This document shows positions 1 to 6,851 of a stretch of 10,087 nucleotides of DNA, in pieces. Positions within the stretch are counted from its first letter, which is position 1. Every line of letters begins with the position of its first letter. This stretch comes from Acidobacteriota bacterium (GTDB lineage: Bacteria; Acidobacteriota; UBA6911; JACQSX01). The DNA lies in assembly GCA_016199665.1 (NCBI GenBank), contig JACQGG010000182.1:1-10087 (forward strand), in the 5' to 3' direction. The position numbers were made by a program, and so were the translations under genes. Below the pieces are notes generated by a model that was given only the letters and a program-made list of their open reading frames with translations, did not search any database and was not told the DNA's origin.

Positions 1-117
1 CTTCTTGTTCAATACCTGCGTAATCGCCGCCGTCAGCGTCGTCTTCCCATGATCCACATGCCCAATCGTCCCCACATTCACGTGCGGCTTGCTGCGATTA
101 AATTTCTCCTTCGACAT
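1..117 (-). CDS. tuf: Elongation factor Tu, N-terminal fragment (runs off window)
   Basis: Partial gene: only the first 39 codons are present, and the rest lies before base 1. EF-Tu is the cytosolic GTPase that carries aminoacyl-tRNA to the ribosomal A site. The translation begins MSKEKFNRSKPHVNVGTIG and contains the G1 P-loop GHVDHGKT at residues 19-26, followed by TLTAAIT, which is diagnostic for EF-Tu. The ATG (115-117) lies 18 nt after the fusA stop. On the minus strand a GGAG sits 8 nt before it, so the start is well supported. It is the last visible gene of the str operon, after rpsL, rpsG and fusA. I see no promoter of its own in the short gap, so cotranscription with fusA is likely. 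Whether a second tuf copy exists elsewhere cannot be seen. Confidence 0.97.
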   Translation of the reverse strand, partial: MSKEKFNRSKPHVNVGTIGHVDHGKTTLTAAITQVLNKK

Positions 118-135
118 CGAACATTCTCCGTAAGG

Positions 136-2229
136 TTATTTCTGAGTTACCAGCTTGCCTCTGATCCTGGCGATGATCTCATCGCTGATGGCCTTGGGCG
201 CTTCTTCATACCGTGCAAAATGCATCGTGTAGGTTGCCCGTCCCTGACTCATCGACCTCAGGTCGGTGGCATACCCGAACATTTCCGCCAGCGGCACCGA
301 CGCGGTGATCACCTGGGTCCCAAGCCGGGACTCCATGGATTCCACCTTGCCGCGCCGCGAATTCAGATTGCCGATTACGTCGCCCATGTATTCCTCAGGC
401 ACCACAACCTCGACCTTCATGATCGGCTCGAGCAAGACCGGCCTGGCCCTGCCACAGGCTGCCTTGAAGCCCATGCTGGCGGCGATCTTAAAGGCGATTT
501 CCGAGGAATCCACCTCATGATAAGAACCGTCATACAACGTCACTTTGACATCCTGCATTTCAAAGCCTGCAAGAATGCCGCTTTCCATCGCTTCCTTGAC
601 GCCTGCTTCCACCGGCCCGATGTACTCGCGCGGAACCACTCCCCCGACGATGTCATTGACGAATTCAAAACCGGTTCCGGGAGCCTGGCGCTGGACGCGC
701 AGCTTTACATGGCCATACTGCCCCCGGCCGCCCGTCTGGCGGATAAACCTTCCCTCCGCTTCTGCGGTCCGGGTGATGGTCTCCTTGTAGGCGACCTGCG
801 GCTTGCCGACATTGGCGCCGACCTTGAATTCGCGTAACAGCCGGTCGACGATAATCTCCAGATGCAGTTCGCCCATTCCCGAAATGATGGTCTGGCCCGT
901 ATCCGGATCGGTGTGCACTTTGAACGTCGGGTCCTCCTGAACCAGCTTGCCCAGCGACATTCCAAGCTTTTCCTGGTCCGCCTTGGTCTTGGGCTCGATG
1001 GCGACGGAGATGACTGGGGCGGGGAACTCCATCGATTCCAGGATCACCGGCTTGTTCTTCAGGCAGATGGTATCTCCCGTGGTGACGTTTCGCAGGCCGA
1101 CTGCGGCCGCGATGTCGCCGGCGTAAACCTCCTTGATCTCTTCGCGCTTGTTGGCATGCATCTTCAGCAGGCGGCCGATGCGCTCCTGCGTCTGGCGCGT
1201 GGAGTTGTAAACGCTGGAGCCGGACAGCAGGCAGCCGGAATAGACGCGGAAGAAGGCCAGTTGCCCGACGAAGGGATCCGTCATGATCTTGAAAATCAGC
1301 GCCGCAAAGGGCGCGCGGTCGTCAGCGGGGCAATCCACTTCGAGTCCTTTTCCGTCCAGACCCCGCACCGGCGGGATGTCCAGCGGGGAGGGGAGATAGT
1401 CGACAATGGCGTCCAGGAGCTGCTGCACTCCCTTGTTCTTGAAAGCGGCTCCGCACAACACGGGCGTAAATTTCAGCTGGATCGTCCCGCGCCGGATCGC
1501 AGCCTTCAACTCGTCAGCGGAAATCTCCTGGCCACCCACATACTTTTCCAGCAGGCGGTCATCAGACTCGGCGACGGTTTCCAGCATCTGATCGCGCAAA
1601 ACGCGGGCTTCCTGCCTGTAGGCTTCCGGAATTTCGGCCACTTCGAACTCTGCTCCCAGGGTTTCATCGCGAAAGACAATCGCCTTCTGCCGGATCAGGT
1701 CGATGACTCCGTGAAACGAGTCCTCCTTTCCCAGCGGCGCCTGAATGGGAACAGGACGCGCACTCAACTTCTTGCGCATCATCTCCATGGCTCGGCCAAA
1801 ATCCGCTCCGGCCCGGTCCATCTTGTTGACAAAAGCAATCCTGGGAACTCCGTACTTGTCCGCCTGGCGCCACACGGTTTCCGACTGCGGCTCTACGCCC
1901 GCCACCGCGCAGAAAACCGCCACGGCGCCGTCCAGCACTCGCAGAGAACGCTCCACTTCGGCGGTGAAATCCACATGACCCGGAGTGTCAATGATATTGA
2001 TGCGCTGATCCCCCCAGAAACAGGTGGTCGCAGCCGACGTGATGGTAATGCCCCGCTCCTGCTCCTGCTCCATCCAGTCCATAATGGCGGTTCCATCATG
2101 AACTTCTCCGAGCTTGTGAGTAATTCCCGTGTAATAAAGAATGCGCTCGGTGGTCGTGGTCTTGCCCGCATCAATGTGGGCCATGATCCCGATGTTGCGC
2201 GTTCTTTCCAAAGGCACCAGCCTGGGCAC
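136..2229 (-). CDS. fusA: Elongation factor G
   Basis: Complete, 697 aa, close to the usual ~700. EF-G is the cytosolic translational GTPase that drives tRNA-mRNA translocation and, with RRF, ribosome recycling. GTPase motifs are intact: G1 AHIDAGKT (17-24), G2 RGITI (59-63), G3 DTPGH (81-85) and G4 NKMD (135-138). The remainder follows the EF-G order: domain II about 310-400, III to about 480, IV about 480-605 and V to the end. The start is GTG (2227-2229). It gives MPRLVPLERTRNIG, aligned with the usual MARxVPLExTRNIG, and a GGAG lies about 10 nt upstream. It begins 14 nt after the rpsG stop and ends 18 nt before tuf, so it is an internal str-operon gene. Nothing in the motifs suggests the paralogous EF-G2; operon position and sequence both favour the canonical fusA. 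Confidence 0.98.
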   Translation of the reverse strand: MPRLVPLERTRNIGIMAHIDAGKTTTTERILYYTGITHKLGEVHDGTAIMDWMEQEQERGITITSAATTCFWGDQRINIIDTPGHVDFTAEVERSLRVLDGAVAVFCAVAGVEPQSETVWRQADKYGVPRIAFVNKMDRAGADFGRAMEMMRKKLSARPVPIQAPLGKEDSFHGVIDLIRQKAIVFRDETLGAEFEVAEIPEAYRQEARVLRDQMLETVAESDDRLLEKYVGGQEISADELKAAIRRGTIQLKFTPVLCGAAFKNKGVQQLLDAIVDYLPSPLDIPPVRGLDGKGLEVDCPADDRAPFAALIFKIMTDPFVGQLAFFRVYSGCLLSGSSVYNSTRQTQERIGRLLKMHANKREEIKEVYAGDIAAAVGLRNVTTGDTICLKNKPVILESMEFPAPVISVAIEPKTKADQEKLGMSLGKLVQEDPTFKVHTDPDTGQTIISGMGELHLEIIVDRLLREFKVGANVGKPQVAYKETITRTAEAEGRFIRQTGGRGQYGHVKLRVQRQAPGTGFEFVNDIVGGVVPREYIGPVEAGVKEAMESGILAGFEMQDVKVTLYDGSYHEVDSSEIAFKIAASMGFKAACGRARPVLLEPIMKVEVVVPEEYMGDVIGNLNSRRGKVESMESRLGTQVITASVPLAEMFGYATDLRSMSQGRATYTMHFARYEEAPKAISDEIIARIRGKLVTQK

Positions 2230-2243
2230 GATTCAAAGGCTCC

Positions 2244-2714
2244 TTACCACCTGAAGTGAGCGAAGGCCTTGTTGGCCTCGGCCATCTTGTGAACGTCGTC
2301 GCGTTTCTTGACCGCCGAGCCGCGATTGTTGGATGCGTCCAGGAACTCCCCCGCCAGACGCTCCTGCATCGTCTTCTCTCCGCGTTCCCGCGCGTAGGTC
2401 ACCAGCCAGCGAATTCCCAGCGATGTCCGCCGATAAGGGTTGACCTCGACCGGAACCTGATAGGTGGATCCGCCCACGCGGCGCGACTTGACCTCCAGCA
2501 GCGGCTTGACGTTATCCACCGCCTTCTTGAACACTTTTATCGGATCGTCCTTGGTTTTCTCTTTGACGATGTCCAGAGCGCCGTAGAAGATTCCTTCGGC
2601 AACGCTCTTCTTGCCGCGCAGCATAATCCCGTTGATGAACTTCGTGACCAGCTCGCTGTTGTATGCGGGATCGGGCAAAACTTCCCTTTTCGGGATTTCT
2701 CTCCTACGCGGCAT
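2244..2714 (-). CDS. rpsG: 30S ribosomal protein S7
   Basis: Complete, 156 aa, the usual bacterial length. S7 binds the 3' major domain of 16S rRNA, nucleates assembly of the 30S head and lines the E site. The sequence starts MPRRREIPKREVLPDP and carries the S7 family block around residues 15-48 (DPAYNSELVTKFINGIMLRG and following). It ends AHFRW, as many S7 proteins do. An AGGAG precedes the ATG by about 8 nt. It lies 36 nt after rpsL and 14 nt before fusA. In Escherichia coli S7 represses its operon by binding the rpsL-rpsG intercistronic RNA. Here that gap is only 36 nt, so the same long structure cannot be present within it. Confidence 0.98.
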   Translation of the reverse strand: MPRRREIPKREVLPDPAYNSELVTKFINGIMLRGKKSVAEGIFYGALDIVKEKTKDDPIKVFKKAVDNVKPLLEVKSRRVGGSTYQVPVEVNPYRRTSLGIRWLVTYARERGEKTMQERLAGEFLDASNNRGSAVKKRDDVHKMAEANKAFAHFRW

Positions 2715-2750
2715 TGCAAAACTCCTGGTTGTGATCTTATCGCGGCGTCT

Positions 2751-3125
2751 TCAGGCCTTCGGCCTCTTGGCGCCGTATTTGCTGCGGCTGTTTTTCCGAT
2801 CCTGCACGCCGACGGAATCCAGCGTCCCGCGTACCACGTGGTAGCGCACGCCCGGCAGATCTTTGACACGGCCTCCCCGGATAAGAACGATGGAGTGCTC
2901 CTGCAGATTGTGACCAATGCCCGGAATATAGGTTGTCACCTCGATTCCGTTAGTCAGGCGCACGCGGGCTACTTTGCGAAGCGCAGAGTTGGGCTTTTTC
3001 GGTGTCTGGGTATACACCCGAACGCAGACTCCCCGCTTCTGTGGACATGCTTGCAGCGCGGGACTCTTGGTCTTGACCCCCACCCTTCTTCGTCCTTTCC
3101 GGACTAGCTGATTAAAAGTCGGCAA
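2751..3125 (-). CDS. rpsL: 30S ribosomal protein S12 (TTG start)
   Basis: Complete, 124 aa. S12 lies in the 30S decoding centre and controls fidelity. The mature-type sequence PTFNQLVRKGRRRV begins right after a TTG codon at 3123-3125. An AGGAG (3134-3138) sits 8 nt upstream, so TTG is the start. The frame stays open to an ATG at 3209, but that 28-residue extension has no S12 character and lies inside the leader hairpin. Conserved sites are intact: PKKPNS with Lys43/Lys44, and VKDLPG with Lys88 and Asp89 (the usual methylthiolation site). No common streptomycin-resistance substitution is seen at the lysines. It ends RSKYGAKRPKA. It is the first gene of the str operon, behind the promoter at 3260-3288. 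Confidence 0.97.
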   Translation of the reverse strand: MPTFNQLVRKGRRRVGVKTKSPALQACPQKRGVCVRVYTQTPKKPNSALRKVARVRLTNGIEVTTYIPGIGHNLQEHSIVLIRGGRVKDLPGVRYHVVRGTLDSVGVQDRKNSRSKYGAKRPKA

Positions 3126-3133
3126 ATCGCCTT

Positions 3134-3138
3134 CTCCT
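3134..3138 (-). promoter_or_regulatory. Shine-Dalgarno site deciding the rpsL TTG start
   Basis: On the minus strand AGGAG is followed by 8 nt and then TTG. No ATG or GTG in the rpsL frame lies at a suitable distance. This site fixes the start where S12 homology begins. Confidence 0.85.
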
Positions 3139-3145
3139 GAAAATG

Positions 3146-3180
3146 GGCTCCGTTCCTGGGCCCGGCTACCGCAGGAAGCC
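3146..3180 (-). promoter_or_regulatory. Second potential stem-loop in the rpsL leader
   Basis: On the minus strand GGCTTCCTG (3180-3172) can pair with CAGGAA...GCC (3158-3146), giving about nine pairs with a 4-nt bulge and a GC-rich 13-nt loop. It lies between the terminator-like hairpin and the Shine-Dalgarno site, which stays single-stranded. It could be a protein-binding or alternative leader structure, but GC-rich DNA forms such stems by chance fairly often. Confidence 0.35.
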
Positions 3181-3186
3181 AAAAAC

Positions 3187-3214
3187 AAAAAATGATGCCG
3201 AAGCATCATTTTTT
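3187..3214 (-). terminator. Intrinsic-terminator-like hairpin in the rpsL leader (possible attenuator)
   Basis: The two arms, 3187-3198 and 3203-3214, are perfect 12-bp inverted repeats around a 4-base loop. Read on the minus strand the loop is TTCG closed by C-G, the exceptionally stable UUCG tetraloop. The 3' arm ends in six T, then G, then five T. That is the layout of a rho-independent terminator. No gene ends here on the minus strand: the hairpin starts about 40 nt after the predicted start site of the str operon and ends 61 nt before rpsL. The natural reading is therefore a leader attenuator that must be read through. On the plus strand the loop is CGAA and there is no upstream gene in the window to terminate. 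The structure is directly visible; the regulatory role is inference. Confidence 0.7.
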
Positions 3215-3259
3215 GAAACGCTTCACTGTCAAATATCCAGAGCTCTGTGGAACCGTATA

Positions 3260-3288
3260 ACTATAGGTTCCAGCCCCAACGCTGTCAA
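3260..3288 (-). promoter_or_regulatory. Sigma70-type promoter of the str operon
   Basis: On the minus strand TTGACA (3288-3283) is a perfect -35 box. It is followed by a 17-nt spacer and TATAGT (3265-3260), a 5/6 match to the -10 consensus. The expected start site is a G around 3253-3254, giving a leader of about 128 nt before the rpsL TTG. A strong promoter is expected for ribosomal-protein and elongation-factor genes. Its -35 box lies about 50-80 bp from the candidate starts of the divergent waaA gene. Confidence 0.82.
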
Positions 3289-3368
3289 GTAGTTCCTGGC
3301 AACGCCGGTAAACGCTTCATTGTAACATTCTCCGAGTGAATTTCAACAGGATTTTGTATCATTTCGCC

Positions 3369-4682
3369 ATGCTCTTGCGTGCCTTGTACAATTTGGCGCT
3401 GACACTCTGCCTGCTCGCCTCTTTTCCCTTTCTGCTGCTCCGGCTCATCCGCCGCCCTCAAGAAGCGGGAGCGGTGCTGCAGAAATTCGGTTTTATTCCG
3501 GGCCTTCCCCCTTCTCCGCGGAGCCGCGTCTGGATCCACGCCGTCTCCGTCGGGGAGTTGCTGGCCGCGCAGCCGCTGATTCAGCGGCTTCGGGGCGAAA
3601 ACTTCCCCCTGGTCATTTCCACCACCACCGGCGCGGGTCATCGGCTCGCCTTGCAGTTGTGCCGGCCGGCGGCGGAAGCCGTTGTCTTTTTCCCGTTCGA
3701 TTTCAACTATTCCGTGCGGCGCAGCCTGTCTGCAATCCGGCCAGACCTGTTTCTAATGGTGGAGACGGAAATCTGGCCAAACTTTCTCCGGCATTGCGCC
3801 CGACGAGGCATCCCCACCCTGCTGGTCAACGGCCGGATCTCCGACCGCTCCTTTGGACGCTACCGGCTGATTCGGCGCTTTCTCGCACAATCGTTGCAGC
3901 CAGTACACCGATTCTGCATGCAGACATCCGAAGATGCCCGCCGCCTGGTCAGCCTCGGCGCCGATCCTGCCCGGGTTCGCGTCACGGGCAATCTCAAATA
4001 CGACATCGAGCCTCAGCACCGGCCGCAGAGGCTCAACCGGCTCATTCGTGAAGTACTGGGCACCGGCTCCAAGGTTCCGCTTCTGGTCGCGGGAAGCACT
4101 GCAGAAGGCGAAGAGTCCATGCTGCTGGACGCGTTGCGCCACGTGCGGCAGCATCACGTTCCGCTAAAGATGATCCTGGCCCCGCGCAGTCCAAAGCGCT
4201 TTCAGGAAGTCGGCGACCTTCTCGCCCAGGCGAAGTTCACCTTCACCCGCCGCTCCTTTTTTGGTGATGCGGATCTCGACCATCCGCTCAAGAGCGAGGT
4301 GCGCTATGACATCTTTCTCCTTGACTCCATCGGCGACCTTGCCGGAGTTTACGAAATCGCAACCGTGGCTTTCGTGGGCAAGAGCCTGGTCTCCGGCGGG
4401 GGGCAGAACATTTTAGAACCGGCCTATTTCGGAAAACCGATTCTTTTCGGACCTTCCATGGAGAACTTCAGGGAAGTGGCGCAGAGTTTCCTGCAGCAGC
4501 GCGCCGCGCTTCAGGTGAACGACCCGGTCGACCTTAAGCGACAGCTCCTGCACTTGCTGCAGAACCGGGAGTTGCGCGCCTCGCTCGGAAGTCGCGCCAG
4601 CAAGATCATCTCAGACAACCGCGGCGCTGCGGGCAATACCATGAACGAAATCCGCCAGATCATCGAGTCAATGAACCATTGA
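3369..4682 (+). CDS. waaA: 3-deoxy-D-manno-octulosonic acid (Kdo) transferase
   Basis: Also called kdtA; about 437 aa from the ATG. It transfers Kdo from CMP-Kdo to tetra-acylated lipid IVA at the cytoplasmic face of the inner membrane. Residues 1-24 form a hydrophobic N-terminal anchor followed by basic RLIRR, as usual for WaaA. HAVSVGE (57-63) holds the conserved catalytic-type Glu63. METEIWPN, GNLKYD, AGSTxEGEE, LAPRSPKRF and the CMP-Kdo-site block FVGKSLVSGGGQN...LEPAYFGKPILFGP follow in family order. The start is uncertain: the frame is open to a GTG at 3336, which would add 11 residues, but neither start has a clear Shine-Dalgarno. I prefer ATG because the anchor then begins as in known WaaA. 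It is the first gene of the LPS operon and its stop overlaps or nearly abuts lpxK. Whether it adds one Kdo or more cannot be read from the sequence. Confidence 0.93.
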   Translation: MLLRALYNLALTLCLLASFPFLLLRLIRRPQEAGAVLQKFGFIPGLPPSPRSRVWIHAVSVGELLAAQPLIQRLRGENFPLVISTTTGAGHRLALQLCRPAAEAVVFFPFDFNYSVRRSLSAIRPDLFLMVETEIWPNFLRHCARRGIPTLLVNGRISDRSFGRYRLIRRFLAQSLQPVHRFCMQTSEDARRLVSLGADPARVRVTGNLKYDIEPQHRPQRLNRLIREVLGTGSKVPLLVAGSTAEGEESMLLDALRHVRQHHVPLKMILAPRSPKRFQEVGDLLAQAKFTFTRRSFFGDADLDHPLKSEVRYDIFLLDSIGDLAGVYEIATVAFVGKSLVSGGGQNILEPAYFGKPILFGPSMENFREVAQSFLQQRAALQVNDPVDLKRQLLHLLQNRELRASLGSRASKIISDNRGAAGNTMNEIRQIIESMNH

Positions 4683-4687
4683 GCTCA

Positions 4688-5713
4688 ATGATCCCCTTGT
4701 TGCTGCTGCCGTTGGAGGGACTCTACCGGCTGGCTTTGCGCTGCTGGAGAGCGTATTTCAAGACTTTCCGCGCCCCGGTGGGGCTGGGACGGCCAGCTAT
4801 CAAGGTCGGCAACCTCACGCTGGGAGGGACAGGAAAGACGCCGTTTGTCATCTACCTGGCACGGCTGCTGAAAAAGCGCAGGCTGCAGCCGGTGGTGCTT
4901 AGCCGCGGCTACGGTCGCGCCGGCGCCGGCGTCCTCAAAGTAAGCGGCTTCCAGGGGCCTGAAATCGCCGTGGCCGCCTCGGGGGATGAACCCTGGCTGA
5001 TCGCCGAGCAGGCCCGCTGCTCCGTGTTCGTGTGCAGCGACCGCCGCACCGCGGCTCGCGCCGCCCTGCAGGAATGCCCGCATGCCACTTTCATCCTGGA
5101 CGACGCTTACCAGCAGATCGGCATTCACGCCGATGTGAATCTGCTGTTGATCGACGCCACTTGCCCGTTTGACAACGGCCACGTGCTGCCTGCAGGAAAA
5201 CTCAGAGAACCGCTGGCCCAGATCTCGCGCGCCGACGGGATCGTGGTGACGCGGGCCGACCATCCCTTCGACCAGGACTGGCTGATTGACATTCTGAAAG
5301 AGCATAACCCAGGCGCCCCCCTCTTCTTCGCTTACAATGAAGTCGTGGGACTGCAGGAAGTGCCCGGCGGGCCGTGGTTGGACGCCAGGCGCCTGCGCGG
5401 TCGAAGCGTCATTCTGATGTGCGGCATCGCCAATCCGAGCCTCTTCGAATTCGACATCGCACACCAGCAGATGTCGGTGCGGCAGCGGCAGTTCTTTCCG
5501 GATCACCACTGTTACGTGCAGTCGGACATCGACCGCGTCTTGCGGCAGGCCGAAGCATGCGGCGCGGAGTTGATTGTGACAACGGAGAAGGACGCCGTCA
5601 AACTTGGCGGCCTGAAAGTTCCTCCGCAGAAGATCTACGCTCTGGGCATTGAGACCCGGGTTGATGAAGAGGAAAATTTCACCGAGTACCTGAAGACCTT
5701 TATTGATCTCTAA
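4688..5713 (+). CDS. lpxK: Tetraacyldisaccharide 4'-kinase (lipid A 4'-kinase)
   Basis: 341 aa from ATG 4688; a TTG at 4679 overlapping the waaA stop would add three residues. LpxK phosphorylates the 4'-position of the lipid A disaccharide with ATP at the inner membrane, making lipid IVA, the acceptor for WaaA. A hydrophobic N-terminus (about 2-24) resembles the family's membrane-binding helix. The P-loop is GGTGKT (46-51) in KVGNLTLGGTGKTP, followed by LSRGYGR (71-77) and GDEP (99-102). LPAGxLREP and VTTEKDAVKL are also present. Oddity: the family motif usually written DDGFQH (DDGLQH in E. coli) here reads DDAYQQ at 138-143, keeping both aspartates but changing Gly, Phe/Leu and His. The enzyme is otherwise full length and in an intact operon, so I expect it to be active. 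Confidence 0.94.
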   Translation: MIPLLLLPLEGLYRLALRCWRAYFKTFRAPVGLGRPAIKVGNLTLGGTGKTPFVIYLARLLKKRRLQPVVLSRGYGRAGAGVLKVSGFQGPEIAVAASGDEPWLIAEQARCSVFVCSDRRTAARAALQECPHATFILDDAYQQIGIHADVNLLLIDATCPFDNGHVLPAGKLREPLAQISRADGIVVTRADHPFDQDWLIDILKEHNPGAPLFFAYNEVVGLQEVPGGPWLDARRLRGRSVILMCGIANPSLFEFDIAHQQMSVRQRQFFPDHHCYVQSDIDRVLRQAEACGAELIVTTEKDAVKLGGLKVPPQKIYALGIETRVDEEENFTEYLKTFIDL

Positions 5714-5719
5714 GCCGCG

Positions 5720-6811
5720 ATGATGGATTCCATCTTGGTTCGAGCCCCAAACTGGATCGGGGACGCAATCATAAGCCTTCCGGCGCTCAAGGAATTGCGG
5801 CGACTCTCTCCCGGCGCCCGTCTCAGCGTGCTCGCCAAGCCGTGGGTTGCCGACATTTACCATGCGGGCGGCCTGGCCGACGAGGTCATCCTGTTTGATC
5901 GCAGCCTATTTCCAGGTTTGGCGGGAATAGCGCGCCTGGCGCGCCATCTGCGGGCGCACAGCTTCAGCTGTGCTCTGCTCCTGCAGAACGCCTTTGAAGC
6001 GGCCGTCATCGCCCGGCTTGCCGCCATTCCCGTCCGCGTTGGCTACAATACCGGCTATCGAGGATTTCTGCTGACCTGCGCCGTACCCCTACCCAGACAC
6101 GCGGGCGCCATTCACCAGAGTTTTTACTATCTGAACCTTCTGACCGCTGCCGGGTTCAGCCCGATGACCTATTCTCCTGAGAGCGGGTATCAGCCGGACG
6201 CGTCGCTGCAGCTTTCCGAGGAACAAAGGCTTCCGGCGGCGCGCTTGCTGCAATCTCTCGGAATTTCCGCGGCCAGGCCGCTGGTCGGAATCAATCCCGG
6301 AGCCGCCTATGGTCCGGCAAAGCGCTGGTTTCCCGAGCGTTACGCCGCCGTGGCCGACCACCTGGCGAGCCGCTGGAGCGCCCAGGTGCTGGTCTTCGGT
6401 TCAGCCGGAGAACTGGAGATCGCTTGGCAGATCGAACGCGCCATGCGGCAGCGGCCAATCGTCCTGGCCGGCCGGACCACGCTGCTGGAGCTGATGGGAC
6501 TCATCCAGCACTGCGACCTCTTTGTCACCAATGACTCCGGTCCGATGCACCTGGCTGCCGCGCTGCGGCGCCCTTTGATCGCTCTGTTCGGCTCAACCGA
6601 TGAACGGCTTACCGGCCCGATGAGCTGCAGCGCCCATGTCATTCATAAACCCGTCGAGTGTACCCCGTGCTTTCGGCGCACCTGCCCCATTGACCTGCGA
6701 TGCTTCGGCCAAATCAGCGTCGGTGAGGTCTGTGAGCTCGCAGACCGGATCTTTCAGTCTCAAGCACTCTCCGGGAGCCCGTCCGAGAATTGGCGGCAGC
6801 CGGGTTCTTGA
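5720..6811 (+). CDS. waaF: ADP-heptose:LPS heptosyltransferase, WaaF-like (GT9)
   Basis: 363 aa, usual length for glycosyltransferase family 9. It transfers L-glycero-D-manno-heptose from ADP-heptose to the growing inner core in the cytoplasm. The N-terminus ILVRAPNWIGDAIISLPAL is the hallmark of heptosyltransferase II, with Asp15 at the catalytic-base position. In the second Rossmann domain NPGAAYGPAKRW and VTNDSGPMHLAAAL (271-277 is NDSGPMH) form the ADP-heptose site. Near the C-terminus Cys314, Cys317, Cys322 and Cys328 form a CxxC-x4-C-x5-C cluster. The gene starts 6 nt after lpxK; a second ATG follows directly at 5723, and no strong Shine-Dalgarno is seen. WaaF rather than WaaC is assigned from the RAPNWIGDA motif. 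Acceptor specificity is inferred. Confidence 0.9.
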   Translation: MMDSILVRAPNWIGDAIISLPALKELRRLSPGARLSVLAKPWVADIYHAGGLADEVILFDRSLFPGLAGIARLARHLRAHSFSCALLLQNAFEAAVIARLAAIPVRVGYNTGYRGFLLTCAVPLPRHAGAIHQSFYYLNLLTAAGFSPMTYSPESGYQPDASLQLSEEQRLPAARLLQSLGISAARPLVGINPGAAYGPAKRWFPERYAAVADHLASRWSAQVLVFGSAGELEIAWQIERAMRQRPIVLAGRTTLLELMGLIQHCDLFVTNDSGPMHLAAALRRPLIALFGSTDERLTGPMSCSAHVIHKPVECTPCFRRTCPIDLRCFGQISVGEVCELADRIFQSQALSGSPSENWRQPGS

Positions 6812-6851
6812 AGTTGAGGTACATTAAAGGCGTCTGCCTGGGAGAAACAGC

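Noticed and set aside
862..2259. 465-codon open frame on the plus strand opposite fusA
   Set aside because: It is the antisense shadow of a clear EF-G gene in GC-rich DNA; the translation shows no recognisable family and fusA accounts for the region fully.
4685..5863. 392-codon open frame on the minus strand opposite lpxK and the start of waaF
   Set aside because: Antisense shadow; the plus-strand genes have intact catalytic motifs and tight operon spacing, while this frame has no recognisable domain.
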